A stretch of DNA of 64,000 nt, from the NCBI GenBank assembly GCA_028284675.1, contig JANQRI010000050.1:3217-67216 (forward strand), given 5' to 3'. The position numbers and the translations under genes are program-made. This document shows positions 8,483-18,339 of this stretch, one piece after another. This DNA comes from Gammaproteobacteria bacterium (GTDB lineage: Bacteria > Pseudomonadota > Gammaproteobacteria > HTCC5015). Under the pieces are notes generated by a model that was given only the letters and a program-made list of their open reading frames with translations, was not told the DNA's origin and did no database searches. The stretch's first letter is position 1. Every line of letters starts with the position of its first letter.

Positions 8483-9613
8483 TCACCCTGGATTAAACCG
8501 TCTATCGGAATTGATCGACATAAGTATGCCGAATCCTGCCATTAAAGTAACCATTGATGTGCCGCCATAACTTATTAGCGGCAAAGGTACACCAACCACA
8601 GGCAGCAAACCACTAACCATGCCGACATTTACAAAAAAATAAACCAAAAAAGTTAATACGATTGCGCCGGCCAGGACCCGACTGTATCCATCTCTTGCTC
8701 TCGCTGCTATCGTAAGCCCACGTAGACAAATAAATATATAGACTGCTAGTATTAATAACACCCCGAAAAAACCAAATTCCTCCGCCAGCACTGAAAAAAT
8801 AAAATCAGTGGAGCGCTCCGGTAAAAAATCCAGGTTAGACTGGGTGCCGTTTAACCAGCCTTTACCATAAATCCCTCCCGAACCAATTGCGATTTTCGAC
8901 TGGATAATATGATAGCCGGAGCCCAAGGGGTCACTCTCGGGGTTTAAAAATGTCAACACCCGGCGCTGCTGATAAGCATGCATCGAACGCCAGATCAGTG
9001 GTGTTAGCGCTAACGCACTCAAACCACCTATAAATAACAGTCGCCAACTAATACCGGCCAAAAACAAACACATAAACCCCGCACTACCCACCAATAATGC
9101 CGTGCCCAAATCAGGCTGCTTCACAATTAACCCCATTGGAATGATGACAATCAGGCCGGCTGCAAAAACATGTTTTAATGTCGGCGGTATCGGTTTATCG
9201 ATCAAATACCATGCGACCATCATCGGCACACACAGCTTCATCAACTCAGAAGGCTGAAACCGCATCACGCCCAAATCGAGCCAGCGTTGCGCTCCCTTAC
9301 CAACCACACCAAAATAAAAAACGGCTATCAGACTTAATAAACCTAGACCGTAAACCCACGGGGACCACAAGCGCAGGTTATGCGGTGAAATTTGTGCAAA
9401 CACCAGCATCACAATAAATGCAATCGCAAGCCTGACCCCTTGCCGCCAGAGCATATCGGCATTCTGGCCCGACGCGCTATATAGAACAATCAAACCCAAA
9501 CCAACCAACACCAACAATGCCAGCAACAATACCGGATCCAGCCGCAGACGCTTAAAAAACGCCCGTGCGATACTGTCACCTTCAGCCGATTTAATGTCGC
9601 TACTGATACTCAT
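8483..9613 (-). CDS. rodA: Peptidoglycan glycosyltransferase RodA
   Basis: SEDS-family polytopic membrane protein (376 residues, about ten hydrophobic segments) that polymerises glycan strands in the elongation complex together with PBP2. Family signatures include WLDLGVMRFQPSELMKL, the extracellular loop QSNLDFLPERSTDFIFSV and the C-terminal VVGVPLPLISYGG. The start overlaps the mrdA stop by ATGA (9610-9613), which couples synthesis of RodA to that of its transpeptidase partner. The long cytoplasmic N terminus is ordinary for the family. Confidence 0.97.
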   Translation of the reverse strand: MSISSDIKSAEGDSIARAFFKRLRLDPVLLLALLVLVGLGLIVLYSASGQNADMLWRQGVRLAIAFIVMLVFAQISPHNLRLWSPWVYGLGLLSLIAVFYFGVVGKGAQRWLDLGVMRFQPSELMKLCVPMMVAWYLIDKPIPPTLKHVFAAGLIVIIPMGLIVKQPDLGTALLVGSAGFMCLFLAGISWRLLFIGGLSALALTPLIWRSMHAYQQRRVLTFLNPESDPLGSGYHIIQSKIAIGSGGIYGKGWLNGTQSNLDFLPERSTDFIFSVLAEEFGFFGVLLILAVYIFICLRGLTIAARARDGYSRVLAGAIVLTFLVYFFVNVGMVSGLLPVVGVPLPLISYGGTSMVTLMAGFGILMSINSDRRFNPG

Positions 9614-11454
9614 TGTGGGCCTTGCTCAAAAAAACGATCCAATACCTTGCGTGCCAGTGGTGCCGCTACCGAGCTGCCGCTGCCTCCATTCTCTACTAAT
9701 ACGGAAATCGCTATTTTTGGATCCTCAGCCGGTGCAAATGCAATAAAAAGCGCATGATCACGGTGCTGCTTGGCTATTTTTTCCTCGTCATACTCTTCAT
9801 CCTGCGCGATCGAAATAACCTGCGCGGTTCCGGTTTTACCGGCAAAACGATAAGCGGCCCCTGCAGCGGATGCCCGGGCCGTACCCTTCTTACCGTGCAT
9901 AACCTCTTCCATTGCACGATGAATATATGCCCAATTTTCAGCGTTGTTAATGGGTATGGACCCCTGCAATTGGGGCTGAATTTCTGAATACGACTGCCCG
10001 GGACGCTCTACACTCGCAAGCATTTGGGGCTTATATGCTTTACCATTTGTTGCCAGCGCAGCAGTTGCATATGCCAGCTGTAATGGTGTCATCAGCATAT
10101 AACCCTGGCCGATCCCGGCGCTTAATGTTTCACCCGGAAACCACGGCAATCCATAGCGTTTACGCTTCCAGGCACTGGTGGGCAATAAACCGCGTTTTTC
10201 ACCCGGCAGATCGATACCGGTCAGGCGCCCCAGGCCAAACAGATCCAGATAATCAGCCATCGCATCAATACCCATCTGAAACGCCAGATCATAGAAAAAC
10301 ACATCACATGACTGGGCAATCGCCTGCAACAGATCAACATGGCCATGCCCTTCTTTTTTCCAGTCCCGGTAACGGCGGTCGTCTCCAGGCAGCTTGTAAG
10401 ACCCCTTACAATGTATCGTCTGGGAAAATTGAGTGCCCCGTTCGATAGCAGCCAACCCCACAATAGGTTTCGTCGTAGAGCCCGGTGGATACTGGCCGGT
10501 TAAGGCCCTGTTAAACAGCGGCCGGGTAATCGCCTGCTGCAAAGCCTTAAAATCCAAAGTCGAAATACCGTCTACGAAAAGATGAGGATCGTATGCCGGC
10601 GCACTGACCATCGCCAGCACCGCGCCGGTATTTGGCTCCAGCGCAATAACCGAGCCGGCATTATCTCCGAGAGCTTCCCAGGCAGCCTGTTGCAAACGCA
10701 CATCCAAATTCAGGTGCAGATCGTTTCCGGGCGTTGCAACCTGCTCTTCCAATACCCGCAATACACGGCCTTCAACATTGACCTCAACCTGCTGATAGCC
10801 GACATTGCCATGCAATTCCGTTTCATATTGCTTTTCAACGCCCACCTTGCCGATATGGCTGGTTGCACGGTAGTTGCGCTCATCAAGACGGGTCAAATCA
10901 CGTTCATCGATTCTGCCGACATACCCCAACACATGTGCGGTAATCTCAGCAAGCGGGTAATGTCTGGACAGGCGGGCTGCAATATCGACTCCCGGAAAAC
11001 GATGACGGTTGACGGAAAACAACGCAACTTCCTCATCGTTTAAATTAAACCTCAACGGCACTCCTTCAAACTGCCGCTTGCGTTTCAGTGACTCACGAAA
11101 CCGCTCTATATCACTGGGGCGCACAACCAGAACTTCAGCCAACGCCGCCAGTGTGGCGTCCAGATCATCAACTTCCTCAGGTGTAATTTCGAGGCGGTAG
11201 CTTGGCCGATTCTCCGCTAAAACAACCCCGTTACGGTCATAAATTAACCCGCGGGTCGGAGCGACGGCCATTAAACGCAGGCGATTATTTAGCGACAGCG
11301 TCGAAAACACCTGATGATGAATCACCTGTAAATACAGCAAGCGAAGCATCAGCAGCATAACAGCCGCGATACAAAGCGCTCCGGCAACAACCGCCCTCGA
11401 TTTGAACAGGTAAAGCTCCTGCTGACGATCGTTCAGTGTTATCCGAGAAGCCAT
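9610..11454 (-). CDS. mrdA: Penicillin-binding protein 2 (elongation transpeptidase)
   Basis: Class B penicillin-binding protein that cross-links peptidoglycan during lateral wall growth. One membrane helix (about 20-44) precedes the dimerisation/pedestal domain (APTRGLIYDRNGVVLAENRP at 65-84). The transpeptidase motifs are STTK (Ser326-Lys329), SCD (382-384) and KTGT (540-543). At 614 residues it is near the E. coli length of 633. It heads the rodA-mltB-rlpA-dacA run. The mreBCD and rsfS-rlmH genes that often precede mrdA are not here; ppa lies upstream instead. Confidence 0.97.
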   Translation of the reverse strand: MASRITLNDRQQELYLFKSRAVVAGALCIAAVMLLMLRLLYLQVIHHQVFSTLSLNNRLRLMAVAPTRGLIYDRNGVVLAENRPSYRLEITPEEVDDLDATLAALAEVLVVRPSDIERFRESLKRKRQFEGVPLRFNLNDEEVALFSVNRHRFPGVDIAARLSRHYPLAEITAHVLGYVGRIDERDLTRLDERNYRATSHIGKVGVEKQYETELHGNVGYQQVEVNVEGRVLRVLEEQVATPGNDLHLNLDVRLQQAAWEALGDNAGSVIALEPNTGAVLAMVSAPAYDPHLFVDGISTLDFKALQQAITRPLFNRALTGQYPPGSTTKPIVGLAAIERGTQFSQTIHCKGSYKLPGDDRRYRDWKKEGHGHVDLLQAIAQSCDVFFYDLAFQMGIDAMADYLDLFGLGRLTGIDLPGEKRGLLPTSAWKRKRYGLPWFPGETLSAGIGQGYMLMTPLQLAYATAALATNGKAYKPQMLASVERPGQSYSEIQPQLQGSIPINNAENWAYIHRAMEEVMHGKKGTARASAAGAAYRFAGKTGTAQVISIAQDEEYDEEKIAKQHRDHALFIAFAPAEDPKIAISVLVENGGSGSSVAAPLARKVLDRFFEQGPQ

Positions 11455-11522
11455 AGAATCTCTGAATTAACGTTTCGGCGGGCTAAGTGGCATAGTGCTG
11501 ACATAAAGGCTGGAAAATAAGC

Positions 11523-12080
11523 TCAGGCGCTGACCTCCTCCTGCTGCCCATTTACATGCACATAGCGCTGAAGGGACTCAATAATCTCAGATTTTGCCTT
11601 TTCAGAACTTGCCCAACCACCAATTTTAACCCACTTGTTCTTCTCCAGGGTTTTATATTGTTCAAAAAAGTGTGTGATCTGCTCGACCAGCTCCATAGGC
11701 AGATTATCGATGGATTTAACATGATCATACATGGAATAAAGCCTGCTGACCGGTACCGCGATCACTTTGGCATCCGGTCCGGACTCATCGACCATATTTA
11801 ATACCCCAATCGGCCTGCAGGCTATCAGGCTGCCGCCAATGACCGGATGGGGTGTAACCACCAGGACATCAAGCGGATCGCCATCGGCCGACAGAGTATG
11901 CGGAATAAACCCATAATTGCAGGGGTAATACATCGCAACACTCATAAACCGATCCACAATAAGCGCGCCGCTTTGTTTATCCATTTCATACTTTACCGGC
12001 GAGGAATGGGCCGGAATCTCGATCACTACATTGACTTCATCCGGCAGTTTGTCGCCGGGGCTGATATTGTTCAAAAACAT
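11523..12080 (-). CDS. ppa: Inorganic pyrophosphatase (soluble, family I)
   Basis: Cytoplasmic Mg-dependent hydrolase of pyrophosphate. Diagnostic stretches are VIEIPAHSSPVKYEMDK, MYYPCNYGFIPHT and the Prosite-type DGDPLDVLV with its metal-binding aspartates, followed by HFFEQYKTLEKNKWVK. I place the start at the ATG at 12080 (MFLNNISPGDKLP, 185 residues), which aligns with other family I enzymes and has GGAG twelve bases upstream; an in-frame TTG at 12104 and ATG at 12098 would add a few residues with no family counterpart. It is divergent from the membrane pyrophosphatase gene. Confidence 0.95.
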   Translation of the reverse strand: MFLNNISPGDKLPDEVNVVIEIPAHSSPVKYEMDKQSGALIVDRFMSVAMYYPCNYGFIPHTLSADGDPLDVLVVTPHPVIGGSLIACRPIGVLNMVDESGPDAKVIAVPVSRLYSMYDHVKSIDNLPMELVEQITHFFEQYKTLEKNKWVKIGGWASSEKAKSEIIESLQRYVHVNGQQEEVSA

Positions 12081-12390
12081 TACGAACCAATACTCCATTG
12101 CCAAAATTATACGGCGCCATTATAACCGCTTTACCGAACGATAGCGCCGCTGATATGGTAATGATCATCCTGATTTACCGCTTAGTCACACCGGCTGGCC
12201 ACCCTACCCGGGCTAATCCCATAAAAGTTTGGCTACACAGACCCCGTCAGGGCATGCTTGCGTGATATAAGGCCCAACGATAATATCCGGCAGATTTATT
12301 GCATGTAGATCAAGTGCCATAAACCCGGAGGCGATGTTACAATCCGGGCGGCAATTGACAATCACAAAATCACAGGGGGAAATTTCCGAC
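12081..12390. promoter_or_regulatory. Divergent promoter region between ppa and hppA
   Basis: About 310 bases without a gene separate the two pyrophosphatase genes. On the minus strand two TATAAT hexamers lie just upstream of ppa (reverse complements at about 12108-12113 and 12119-12124), but each has only a weak -35 partner, so I treat them as candidate -10 boxes. On the plus side AGGGGGA precedes the hppA ATG at 12391. No RNA gene or terminator is evident. Confidence 0.35.
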
Positions 12391-14484
12391 ATGTCGACCG
12401 CTTACTACGCAGTGCTGGGCTGCTCAATCATCGCGCTGGCCTATGGAATTTACGCCATCAAAGCGGTGCTTGCCGCACCGACCGGTACCGAAAGGATGCA
12501 GGAAATTGCCGGCGCCATTCAGGAAGGTGCCCGGGCGTATTTAAACCGCCAATACCGTACAGTGGCGATCGTCGGTGTGATTGTCGGCATTATCCTGGGG
12601 CTGTTGCTCGGCACTTGGGTGACCATCGGTTATTTTATCGGCGCAATACTCTCCGGAGCAGCCGGTTACATCGGCATGAATATTTCAGTACGCGCCAACG
12701 TCAGAACCACAGAGGCAGCACGCAGCAAAGGCCTGAAACAGGCGCTGGACCTGGCATTTAAATCAGGCGCCATTACCGGCATGCTTGTAGTCGGCCTGGC
12801 GCTATTAGGTGTCACCGGCTATTACATGGTGCTGCGCGGCATACTCGATACCAGCTCCGCCGAAGGCATGCGGCATCTGCTGGAAGCGTTGGTCGCATTA
12901 GGCTTTGGCGCCTCACTTATTTCGATTTTTGCACGGCTCGGCGGCGGAATATTCACCAAAGGCGCCGATGTCGGCGCTGACCTGTCCGGCAAAATCGAGG
13001 CCGGTATTCCGGAAGATGATCCGCGTAACCCGGCAGTTATTGCCGATAATGTTGGTGATAATGTCGGTGATTGTGCCGGCATGGCCGCCGATCTTTTCGA
13101 GACTTATGCGGTTACAGTGGTGGCAACCATGTTACTGGGCGCCATTTTCTTCACCGGTACTACTCAGGAAACCCTGATCCTCTATCCACTGGTTATCGGC
13201 GGCAGCTGTATATTGGCTTCAGTTATCTCTACATTTTTCGTTAGGCTGGGTGCAAGTCAGAGCATTATGGGCGCTCTTTATAAAGGCTTTATCGCCAGCG
13301 CAGTGCTCTCGGCACTATTTATCGCAGGTGTTACTGCCTGGTTAATTGGTTTCGATACAGTCCTTGCGTCTGAGACGACTCAAATCAGCGGCAGCCAGCT
13401 TTATATGTGTGCCCTGACCGGCCTTGCTGTGACCGGCGCAATCGTCTGGATTACAGAATACTACACCGGCACCGACTATCGCCCGGTAAAACTGGTCGCG
13501 GAAGCCTCTACAACCGGCCATGCAACCAATATTATTCAGGGGCTTGCGATCTCCATGGAAGCGACCGCGTTGCCGGTCATCGTAATTTCCGGGGGTATTG
13601 TACTCTCATATATTTGTGGCGGCTTATACGGGATATCCATTGCCGCAACCACCATGCTCGCACTGGCAGGCATCGTGGTCGCACTGGATGCATTCGGCCC
13701 GGTGACCGACAATGCCGGAGGAATCGCCGAAATGTCCGACCTTTCATCGGATGTCCGCAAAACCACCGATGCACTGGATGCCGTCGGCAACACCACAAAA
13801 GCGGTTACCAAAGGATACGCCATAGGCTCAGCCGGTTTAGCTGCGCTGGTGCTTTTTACCGCTTATACCGAAGATTTATCGCATTATTTCCCAGACCTGG
13901 AAGTCAGCTTTCAGCTGCAGGACCCGTTTATTGTGATCGGTCTGTTTATCGGTGGACTGTTACCTTACCTGTTCAGTTCAATTGCAATGCTGGCAGTGGG
14001 CAGAGCAGGCGGTGAGGTTGTAAATGAGGTCAGAAGACAGTTTGAGCAGATCAAGGGCATACTTGACGGCTCGACCAAACCTGAATACGGCAAATGTGTG
14101 GACATGCTGACTAAAACGGCGATCAAAGAGATGATCGTTCCTTCTATGTTGCCGGTGCTCGCACCAGTGGTGATGTATTTCGTGGTATACCTGGTTGCAG
14201 ATCAGGCGGCTGCATTTGCGTCTTTGGGGGCAATGTTACTGGGCACAATCGTCACGGGGCTATTCGTCGCAATTTCCATGACTTCGGGTGGCGGCGCCTG
14301 GGACAATACCAAGAAACTGATCGAAGACGGCGCACATGGGGGCAAAGGCTCGGACGCACATAAAGCATCAGTCACCGGAGACACGGTTGGCGACCCTTAT
14401 AAAGACACTGCCGGCCCTGCGGTCAACCCAATGATCAAAATCACAAACATTGTCGCAATTTTGCTGCTCGCAATTGTCGCATAA
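12391..14484 (+). CDS. hppA: Membrane proton-pumping pyrophosphatase, K+-independent type
   Basis: Polytopic inner-membrane enzyme (about 16 helices, 697 residues) that couples pyrophosphate hydrolysis to cation export. Hallmark loops are present: DVGADLSGKIEAG, DDPRNPAVIADNVGDNVGD and the C-terminal DTVGDPYKDTAGPAVNPMIK. The segment GNTTKA has Lys at the position where K+-dependent enzymes have Ala, which marks the K+-independent, H+-pumping class. The open frame extends upstream to an ATG at 12334, but the family N terminus (MSTAYYAVLGC) and the AGGGGGA ribosome site point to 12391. adk follows 40 bases downstream and may share the transcript. Confidence 0.96.
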   Translation: MSTAYYAVLGCSIIALAYGIYAIKAVLAAPTGTERMQEIAGAIQEGARAYLNRQYRTVAIVGVIVGIILGLLLGTWVTIGYFIGAILSGAAGYIGMNISVRANVRTTEAARSKGLKQALDLAFKSGAITGMLVVGLALLGVTGYYMVLRGILDTSSAEGMRHLLEALVALGFGASLISIFARLGGGIFTKGADVGADLSGKIEAGIPEDDPRNPAVIADNVGDNVGDCAGMAADLFETYAVTVVATMLLGAIFFTGTTQETLILYPLVIGGSCILASVISTFFVRLGASQSIMGALYKGFIASAVLSALFIAGVTAWLIGFDTVLASETTQISGSQLYMCALTGLAVTGAIVWITEYYTGTDYRPVKLVAEASTTGHATNIIQGLAISMEATALPVIVISGGIVLSYICGGLYGISIAATTMLALAGIVVALDAFGPVTDNAGGIAEMSDLSSDVRKTTDALDAVGNTTKAVTKGYAIGSAGLAALVLFTAYTEDLSHYFPDLEVSFQLQDPFIVIGLFIGGLLPYLFSSIAMLAVGRAGGEVVNEVRRQFEQIKGILDGSTKPEYGKCVDMLTKTAIKEMIVPSMLPVLAPVVMYFVVYLVADQAAAFASLGAMLLGTIVTGLFVAISMTSGGGAWDNTKKLIEDGAHGGKGSDAHKASVTGDTVGDPYKDTAGPAVNPMIKITNIVAILLLAIVA

Positions 14485-14524
14485 CCACTAATCAAAACCC
14501 TTTAAACTACGCAAGGACTTTGCA

Positions 14525-15169
14525 ATGAGAATTGTGCTACTTGGTGCCCCCGGTTCAGGCAAGGGAACTCAGGCAAAACTTCTAGTCGAGAAATTTGAAA
14601 TCACCCAAATTTCCACCGGTGACCTGTTGCGTGCCGCAGTTGCCGCCGGTACCGATCTTGGCAAACAGGCCAAAACTATCATGGAAGCAGGGCAATTGGT
14701 TCCGGACAGCATCGTGCTTGGCATGATCAAAGAAAAGCTCTCTGATCCAAAAGTCTCCAAAGGCTTTATTTTAGATGGCTTCCCACGCAACTTGTCTCAG
14801 GCAGAAGCATTAGACAAACTATTAACAGAGCAGGGTATTCCGTTAAGTGTTGCCATCCACATCGATGTTAATGCCGAGGAGATTGTCAAACGCATCACAG
14901 GCAGACGCACTTGCGGCAGCTGTGGTGCCATTTACAATACTTTTTTTTCACCTCCGTCGAAAACCGGTGTTTGTGACAAATGCGGCGCATCCGACCTGCA
15001 ACAAAGGGCGGATGATAATGAAGAAACAGTCCGCAGCCGGCTGAAAGTTTACCAGGATCAGACCGCACCACTCATCGAATTCTATGCAAACAAAAACCTA
15101 TTGAACACCATTCCCGGCTCCGGCGATATCCAGGGTATTTTCAATGCGGTTTGCGACGCCATCACCTGA
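14525..15169 (+). CDS. adk: Adenylate kinase with zinc-type LID
   Basis: Interconverts ATP + AMP and 2 ADP in the cytoplasm. The P-loop GAPGSGKGTQ (7-16), the AMP-binding region STGDLLRAA and the DGFPRN motif (84-89) are intact. The LID holds four cysteines (C130, C133, C150, C153), the pattern of zinc-binding LIDs as in Bacillus, whereas E. coli Adk has none. At 214 residues it is the long form. The gene is preceded by AAGGAC and lies just behind hppA. Confidence 0.98.
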   Translation: MRIVLLGAPGSGKGTQAKLLVEKFEITQISTGDLLRAAVAAGTDLGKQAKTIMEAGQLVPDSIVLGMIKEKLSDPKVSKGFILDGFPRNLSQAEALDKLLTEQGIPLSVAIHIDVNAEEIVKRITGRRTCGSCGAIYNTFFSPPSKTGVCDKCGASDLQQRADDNEETVRSRLKVYQDQTAPLIEFYANKNLLNTIPGSGDIQGIFNAVCDAIT

Positions 15170-15492
15170 TAAAAAACTGAACCCATTCACAAAATAGCCG
15201 ACCGGAAAGCTTCAAGCTTTTCAAATGAATCCCGATAAAACTAATATAGGAAGCGCATACAACTTCCAGGAGTTGTTATCGTGCACCAACAGCCGGTTTC
15301 CGAAAACAATGACGGTTTTTTTTTCGATCGCATTATGCAATCCAGCCTTATTTTCTGTTTTCGTGGAACGTTTCGCGTAGTTTTTAATCAACACTATTTA
15401 AGACTGGCATAAGACTCGCTTATAATAAACGGATAAAATTTATCTAAAGTTAACTTTGCTACCTGGCCTTCAGGAGAGGTCTACAAAAGAAA
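15170..15492. other. Intergenic region before sucA
   Basis: About 320 bases. It holds a small palindrome (AAAGCTTCAAGCTTT near 15206), the sucA promoter candidate listed separately, and a 43-codon open frame (15281-15412, GTG start) with CCAGGAG eight bases upstream whose product resembles nothing I know. sdhCDAB, which commonly precedes sucA, is absent. I do not claim the short frame as a gene. Confidence 0.4.
15398..15426 (+). promoter_or_regulatory. Candidate sigma-70 promoter of the suc operon
   Basis: TTAAGA (15398-15403) and a perfect TATAAT (15421-15426) are separated by exactly 17 bases, about 70 bases before the sucA start. The -35 matches four of six consensus positions. It is the best promoter match upstream of the operon, but it is unproven. 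Confidence 0.5.
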
Positions 15493-18339
15493 ATGCCTAA
15501 AAAAGCCGATCGGGACTTGAATATGCAGCAGCTGTGGGCCAGCTCTCATTTTGCAGGTGGCAACGCGCCCTATCTTGAAGCACTTTATGAAAACTACCTC
15601 AGTGATCCGGCCAGTGTCAGCGAAGAGTGGCGAGAATTTTTCACAGGTTTACCCAAAGTAAACGGTATCAGCAAAGATATCCCTCACTCTGATATCCGCC
15701 ATTACTTCAAAGAACTGGCCAAACAGCCGGTAACGACCGACAACAGCAGCGTCAAAAGCATTGAAGGCCTTGAGCATGAACGCAAACAGGAACATGTGTT
15801 TGAGCTCATTGATGCATATCGCTTTCGCGGCCACCAGCATGCGGATACCGACCCGCTGAATATTCATGAAAAACCGGAAATCCCGGACCTCAGCCTGCGT
15901 CATCATCAACTGAGCATGGCTGACCTGGATACCGAATTCGCAACCGGCTCTCTGCACGGCCCGGCCAAAGCAACTCTGGCCGAAATCCTGGAAATTGTAA
16001 ACCAGACTTACTGCGGCTCGATCGGGGCTGAGTATATGTATATTACAGACTCCGAGGAAAAAACCTGGATACAACGCCGTCTCGAGAGTGTTCGCGGGAA
16101 ACCACAGTTTTCCGCTGAAATGAAAAAACAGATTCTTGAAGACATGACTGCCGCCGAGGGTCTCGAAACTTATTTGCACACCAAATACGTAGGTCAAAAA
16201 CGCTTTTCACTGGAAGGCGGTGAAAGCCTGATTCCAATGCTGAATACGCTGGTGCAACGTGGCGGCGAACAGGGAATAAAAGAGGCGGTTATCGCAATGG
16301 CCCACCGCGGACGGCTGAATGTGCTGGTTAACATTATGGGGAAACTGCCGGCAGACCTGTTTCAGGAATTCGAAGGCAAACAAACCGGGCTTAATGGCGA
16401 ATATTCCGGCGATGTAAAATATCACATGGGATTTTCATCAGATGTTGCAACCCCCGGCGGCACAACCCATCTGGCATTGGCATTTAATCCGTCACACCTG
16501 GAAATCGTATCGCCTGTGGCACAAGGCTCGGTCAGGTCACGCCAGGACCGACGCAGGGATAAAAACGGTCAACAGGTATTACCGATATCAATCCATGGCG
16601 ACGCCGCATTTGCCGGTCAGGGCGTAGTGATGGAAACATTCAATATGTCCCAATCACGCGGTTATTCGACCAAAGGAACGGTGCATATTATCGTCAACAA
16701 TCAAATCGGATTTACGACCAGTAACCAGCAGGATGCCCGCTCTACCCTTTACTGCACTGATGTTGCAAAAGTTGTCAGCGCACCTATTTTCCATGTGAAC
16801 GGCGATGACCCGGAAGCGGTGGTCTTTATAACCCAGCTGGCACTTGATTACCGGATGACTTTCAAGAAGGATGTCGTCATCGATCTGGTATGTTACCGCC
16901 GGCATGGACATAACGAGGCAGATGAACCATCTGCCACCCAGCCGGTCATGTATCAAAAAATAAAACAGCTTAAGCTGCCCCGCCAGCAGTACATCGAAAA
17001 ACTGATTGAAGAATCCGCCATGACTGCGGATGAAGCCGAACAGATTGCAAAAGACTACCGCGATAAGCTCGACGCCGGCCAGCCGGTACAACGGCACTTG
17101 ACCAGCATGAGCGATGAAGAGAAACAGTATGTCGTGGACTGGTCGCATTATTTCGACAAAGATTGGGAGGAGCCTGCAGCGACACATGTCGATATCCGGC
17201 GTATCCGTGAACTTAACGATACACTTTTAAGCCTTCCGGATGGTGTTGAGGTTCATCCACGCGTCGCTAAAATCATTGCGGACCGAAAAAAAATGGCCGC
17301 CGGCAGCTTGCCCATTGACTGGGGTTTTGCCGAAACCATGGCCTATGCAACCCTGGTCACCGAAGGCACCCAGATTCGCCTAAGCGGACAGGACAGCGGA
17401 CGCGGCACGTTCTTCCACCGCCACTCGGTACTGCATAATCAGCGTGACGGCTCGACTTATGTGCCTTTACGCAACCTTGCCGATGATCAGGCCAGCTTTT
17501 TGGTCATTGACTCATTGCTCTCCGAAGAGGCGGTGCTTGCATTTGAATACGGATACACTTCAAACGACCCCCAGTCACTGGTTATCTGGGAAGCGCAATT
17601 TGGAGATTTCGCCAACGGAGCTCAAGTGGTCATCGATCAGTTCATCAGCTCCGGTGAACAGAAATGGGGCAGGCTCAGTGGTCTGGTCATGCTGCTGCCA
17701 CATGGCTATGAAGGACAGGGCCCGGAACACTCCTCTGCCAGACTTGAACGCTTCCTGCAATTATGCGCCCAACATAATATGCAGGTATGTGTGCCGACCA
17801 CACCGGCTCAGGCATTTCATATGCTGCGCCGGCAGATTATCCGCCCCTGGCGCGCACCCCTGGTTGTGATGTCTCCAAAAAGCCTGCTGCGTCACAAGCA
17901 GGCGGTCAGCACACTTGAGGATTTATCCGAGGGCAGCTTTCAACCGGTATTACCCGATAGTCATCCAACTGATAACCAGACAATCAAAAAAGCCATTTTG
18001 TGCAGCGGCAAAGTATTTTATGATCTTGCGGACAAACGGCGTGCCGACAACCGCGATGACGTGGCTATTATCCGTATCGAGCAGCTCTACCCGTTCCCGG
18101 AAAAATTATTGCAGGCAGAACTGAGTAAATACCCCAATATCAAAGATGTCGTATGGTGCCAGGAAGAACCCATGAATCAGGGTGCCTGGTATTCCAGTCA
18201 GCACCATATCCGCAGTATTTTGGATAAAAACCTGTACCTGCATTATGCCGGCCGCCCTGCATCAGCCGCACCGGCTGTCGGGTACATGCATGTACACATC
18301 CACCAGCAAAAACAGTTGCTGCAAGATGCTTTTGGCTAA
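15493..18339 (+). CDS. sucA: 2-oxoglutarate dehydrogenase E1 component
   Basis: Thiamine-diphosphate decarboxylase subunit of the 2-oxoglutarate dehydrogenase complex of the TCA cycle. The N terminus has the E2-binding stretch (MQQLWASSHFAGGNAPYLE, 12-30), then YRFRGHQHADTDPL, the substrate-site region MAHRGRLNVLVN and the ThDP motif IHGDAAFAGQG. The C-terminal part contains HGYEGQGPEHSSARLERFLQ. At 948 residues it is close to the E. coli 933. GGAGAGG lies about 13 bases before the ATG. The next gene, sucB, follows only after an unusual gap. Confidence 0.98.
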   Translation: MPKKADRDLNMQQLWASSHFAGGNAPYLEALYENYLSDPASVSEEWREFFTGLPKVNGISKDIPHSDIRHYFKELAKQPVTTDNSSVKSIEGLEHERKQEHVFELIDAYRFRGHQHADTDPLNIHEKPEIPDLSLRHHQLSMADLDTEFATGSLHGPAKATLAEILEIVNQTYCGSIGAEYMYITDSEEKTWIQRRLESVRGKPQFSAEMKKQILEDMTAAEGLETYLHTKYVGQKRFSLEGGESLIPMLNTLVQRGGEQGIKEAVIAMAHRGRLNVLVNIMGKLPADLFQEFEGKQTGLNGEYSGDVKYHMGFSSDVATPGGTTHLALAFNPSHLEIVSPVAQGSVRSRQDRRRDKNGQQVLPISIHGDAAFAGQGVVMETFNMSQSRGYSTKGTVHIIVNNQIGFTTSNQQDARSTLYCTDVAKVVSAPIFHVNGDDPEAVVFITQLALDYRMTFKKDVVIDLVCYRRHGHNEADEPSATQPVMYQKIKQLKLPRQQYIEKLIEESAMTADEAEQIAKDYRDKLDAGQPVQRHLTSMSDEEKQYVVDWSHYFDKDWEEPAATHVDIRRIRELNDTLLSLPDGVEVHPRVAKIIADRKKMAAGSLPIDWGFAETMAYATLVTEGTQIRLSGQDSGRGTFFHRHSVLHNQRDGSTYVPLRNLADDQASFLVIDSLLSEEAVLAFEYGYTSNDPQSLVIWEAQFGDFANGAQVVIDQFISSGEQKWGRLSGLVMLLPHGYEGQGPEHSSARLERFLQLCAQHNMQVCVPTTPAQAFHMLRRQIIRPWRAPLVVMSPKSLLRHKQAVSTLEDLSEGSFQPVLPDSHPTDNQTIKKAILCSGKVFYDLADKRRADNRDDVAIIRIEQLYPFPEKLLQAELSKYPNIKDVVWCQEEPMNQGAWYSSQHHIRSILDKNLYLHYAGRPASAAPAVGYMHVHIHQQKQLLQDAFG

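Noticed and set aside
12334..12390. Upstream ATG as start of hppA
   Set aside because: Although GGAGG precedes it, the spacing is only two bases and the added 19 residues are hydrophilic with no counterpart in the family, whose N terminus matches the ATG at 12391.
13407..14015. 202-codon open frame inside hppA
   Set aside because: Out-of-frame shadow of the membrane pyrophosphatase; its product is full of Arg, Cys and His with no domain pattern.
15649..16197. 182-codon antisense frame in sucA
   Set aside because: Antisense shadow of a highly conserved coding region, with no ribosome site and no recognisable product.
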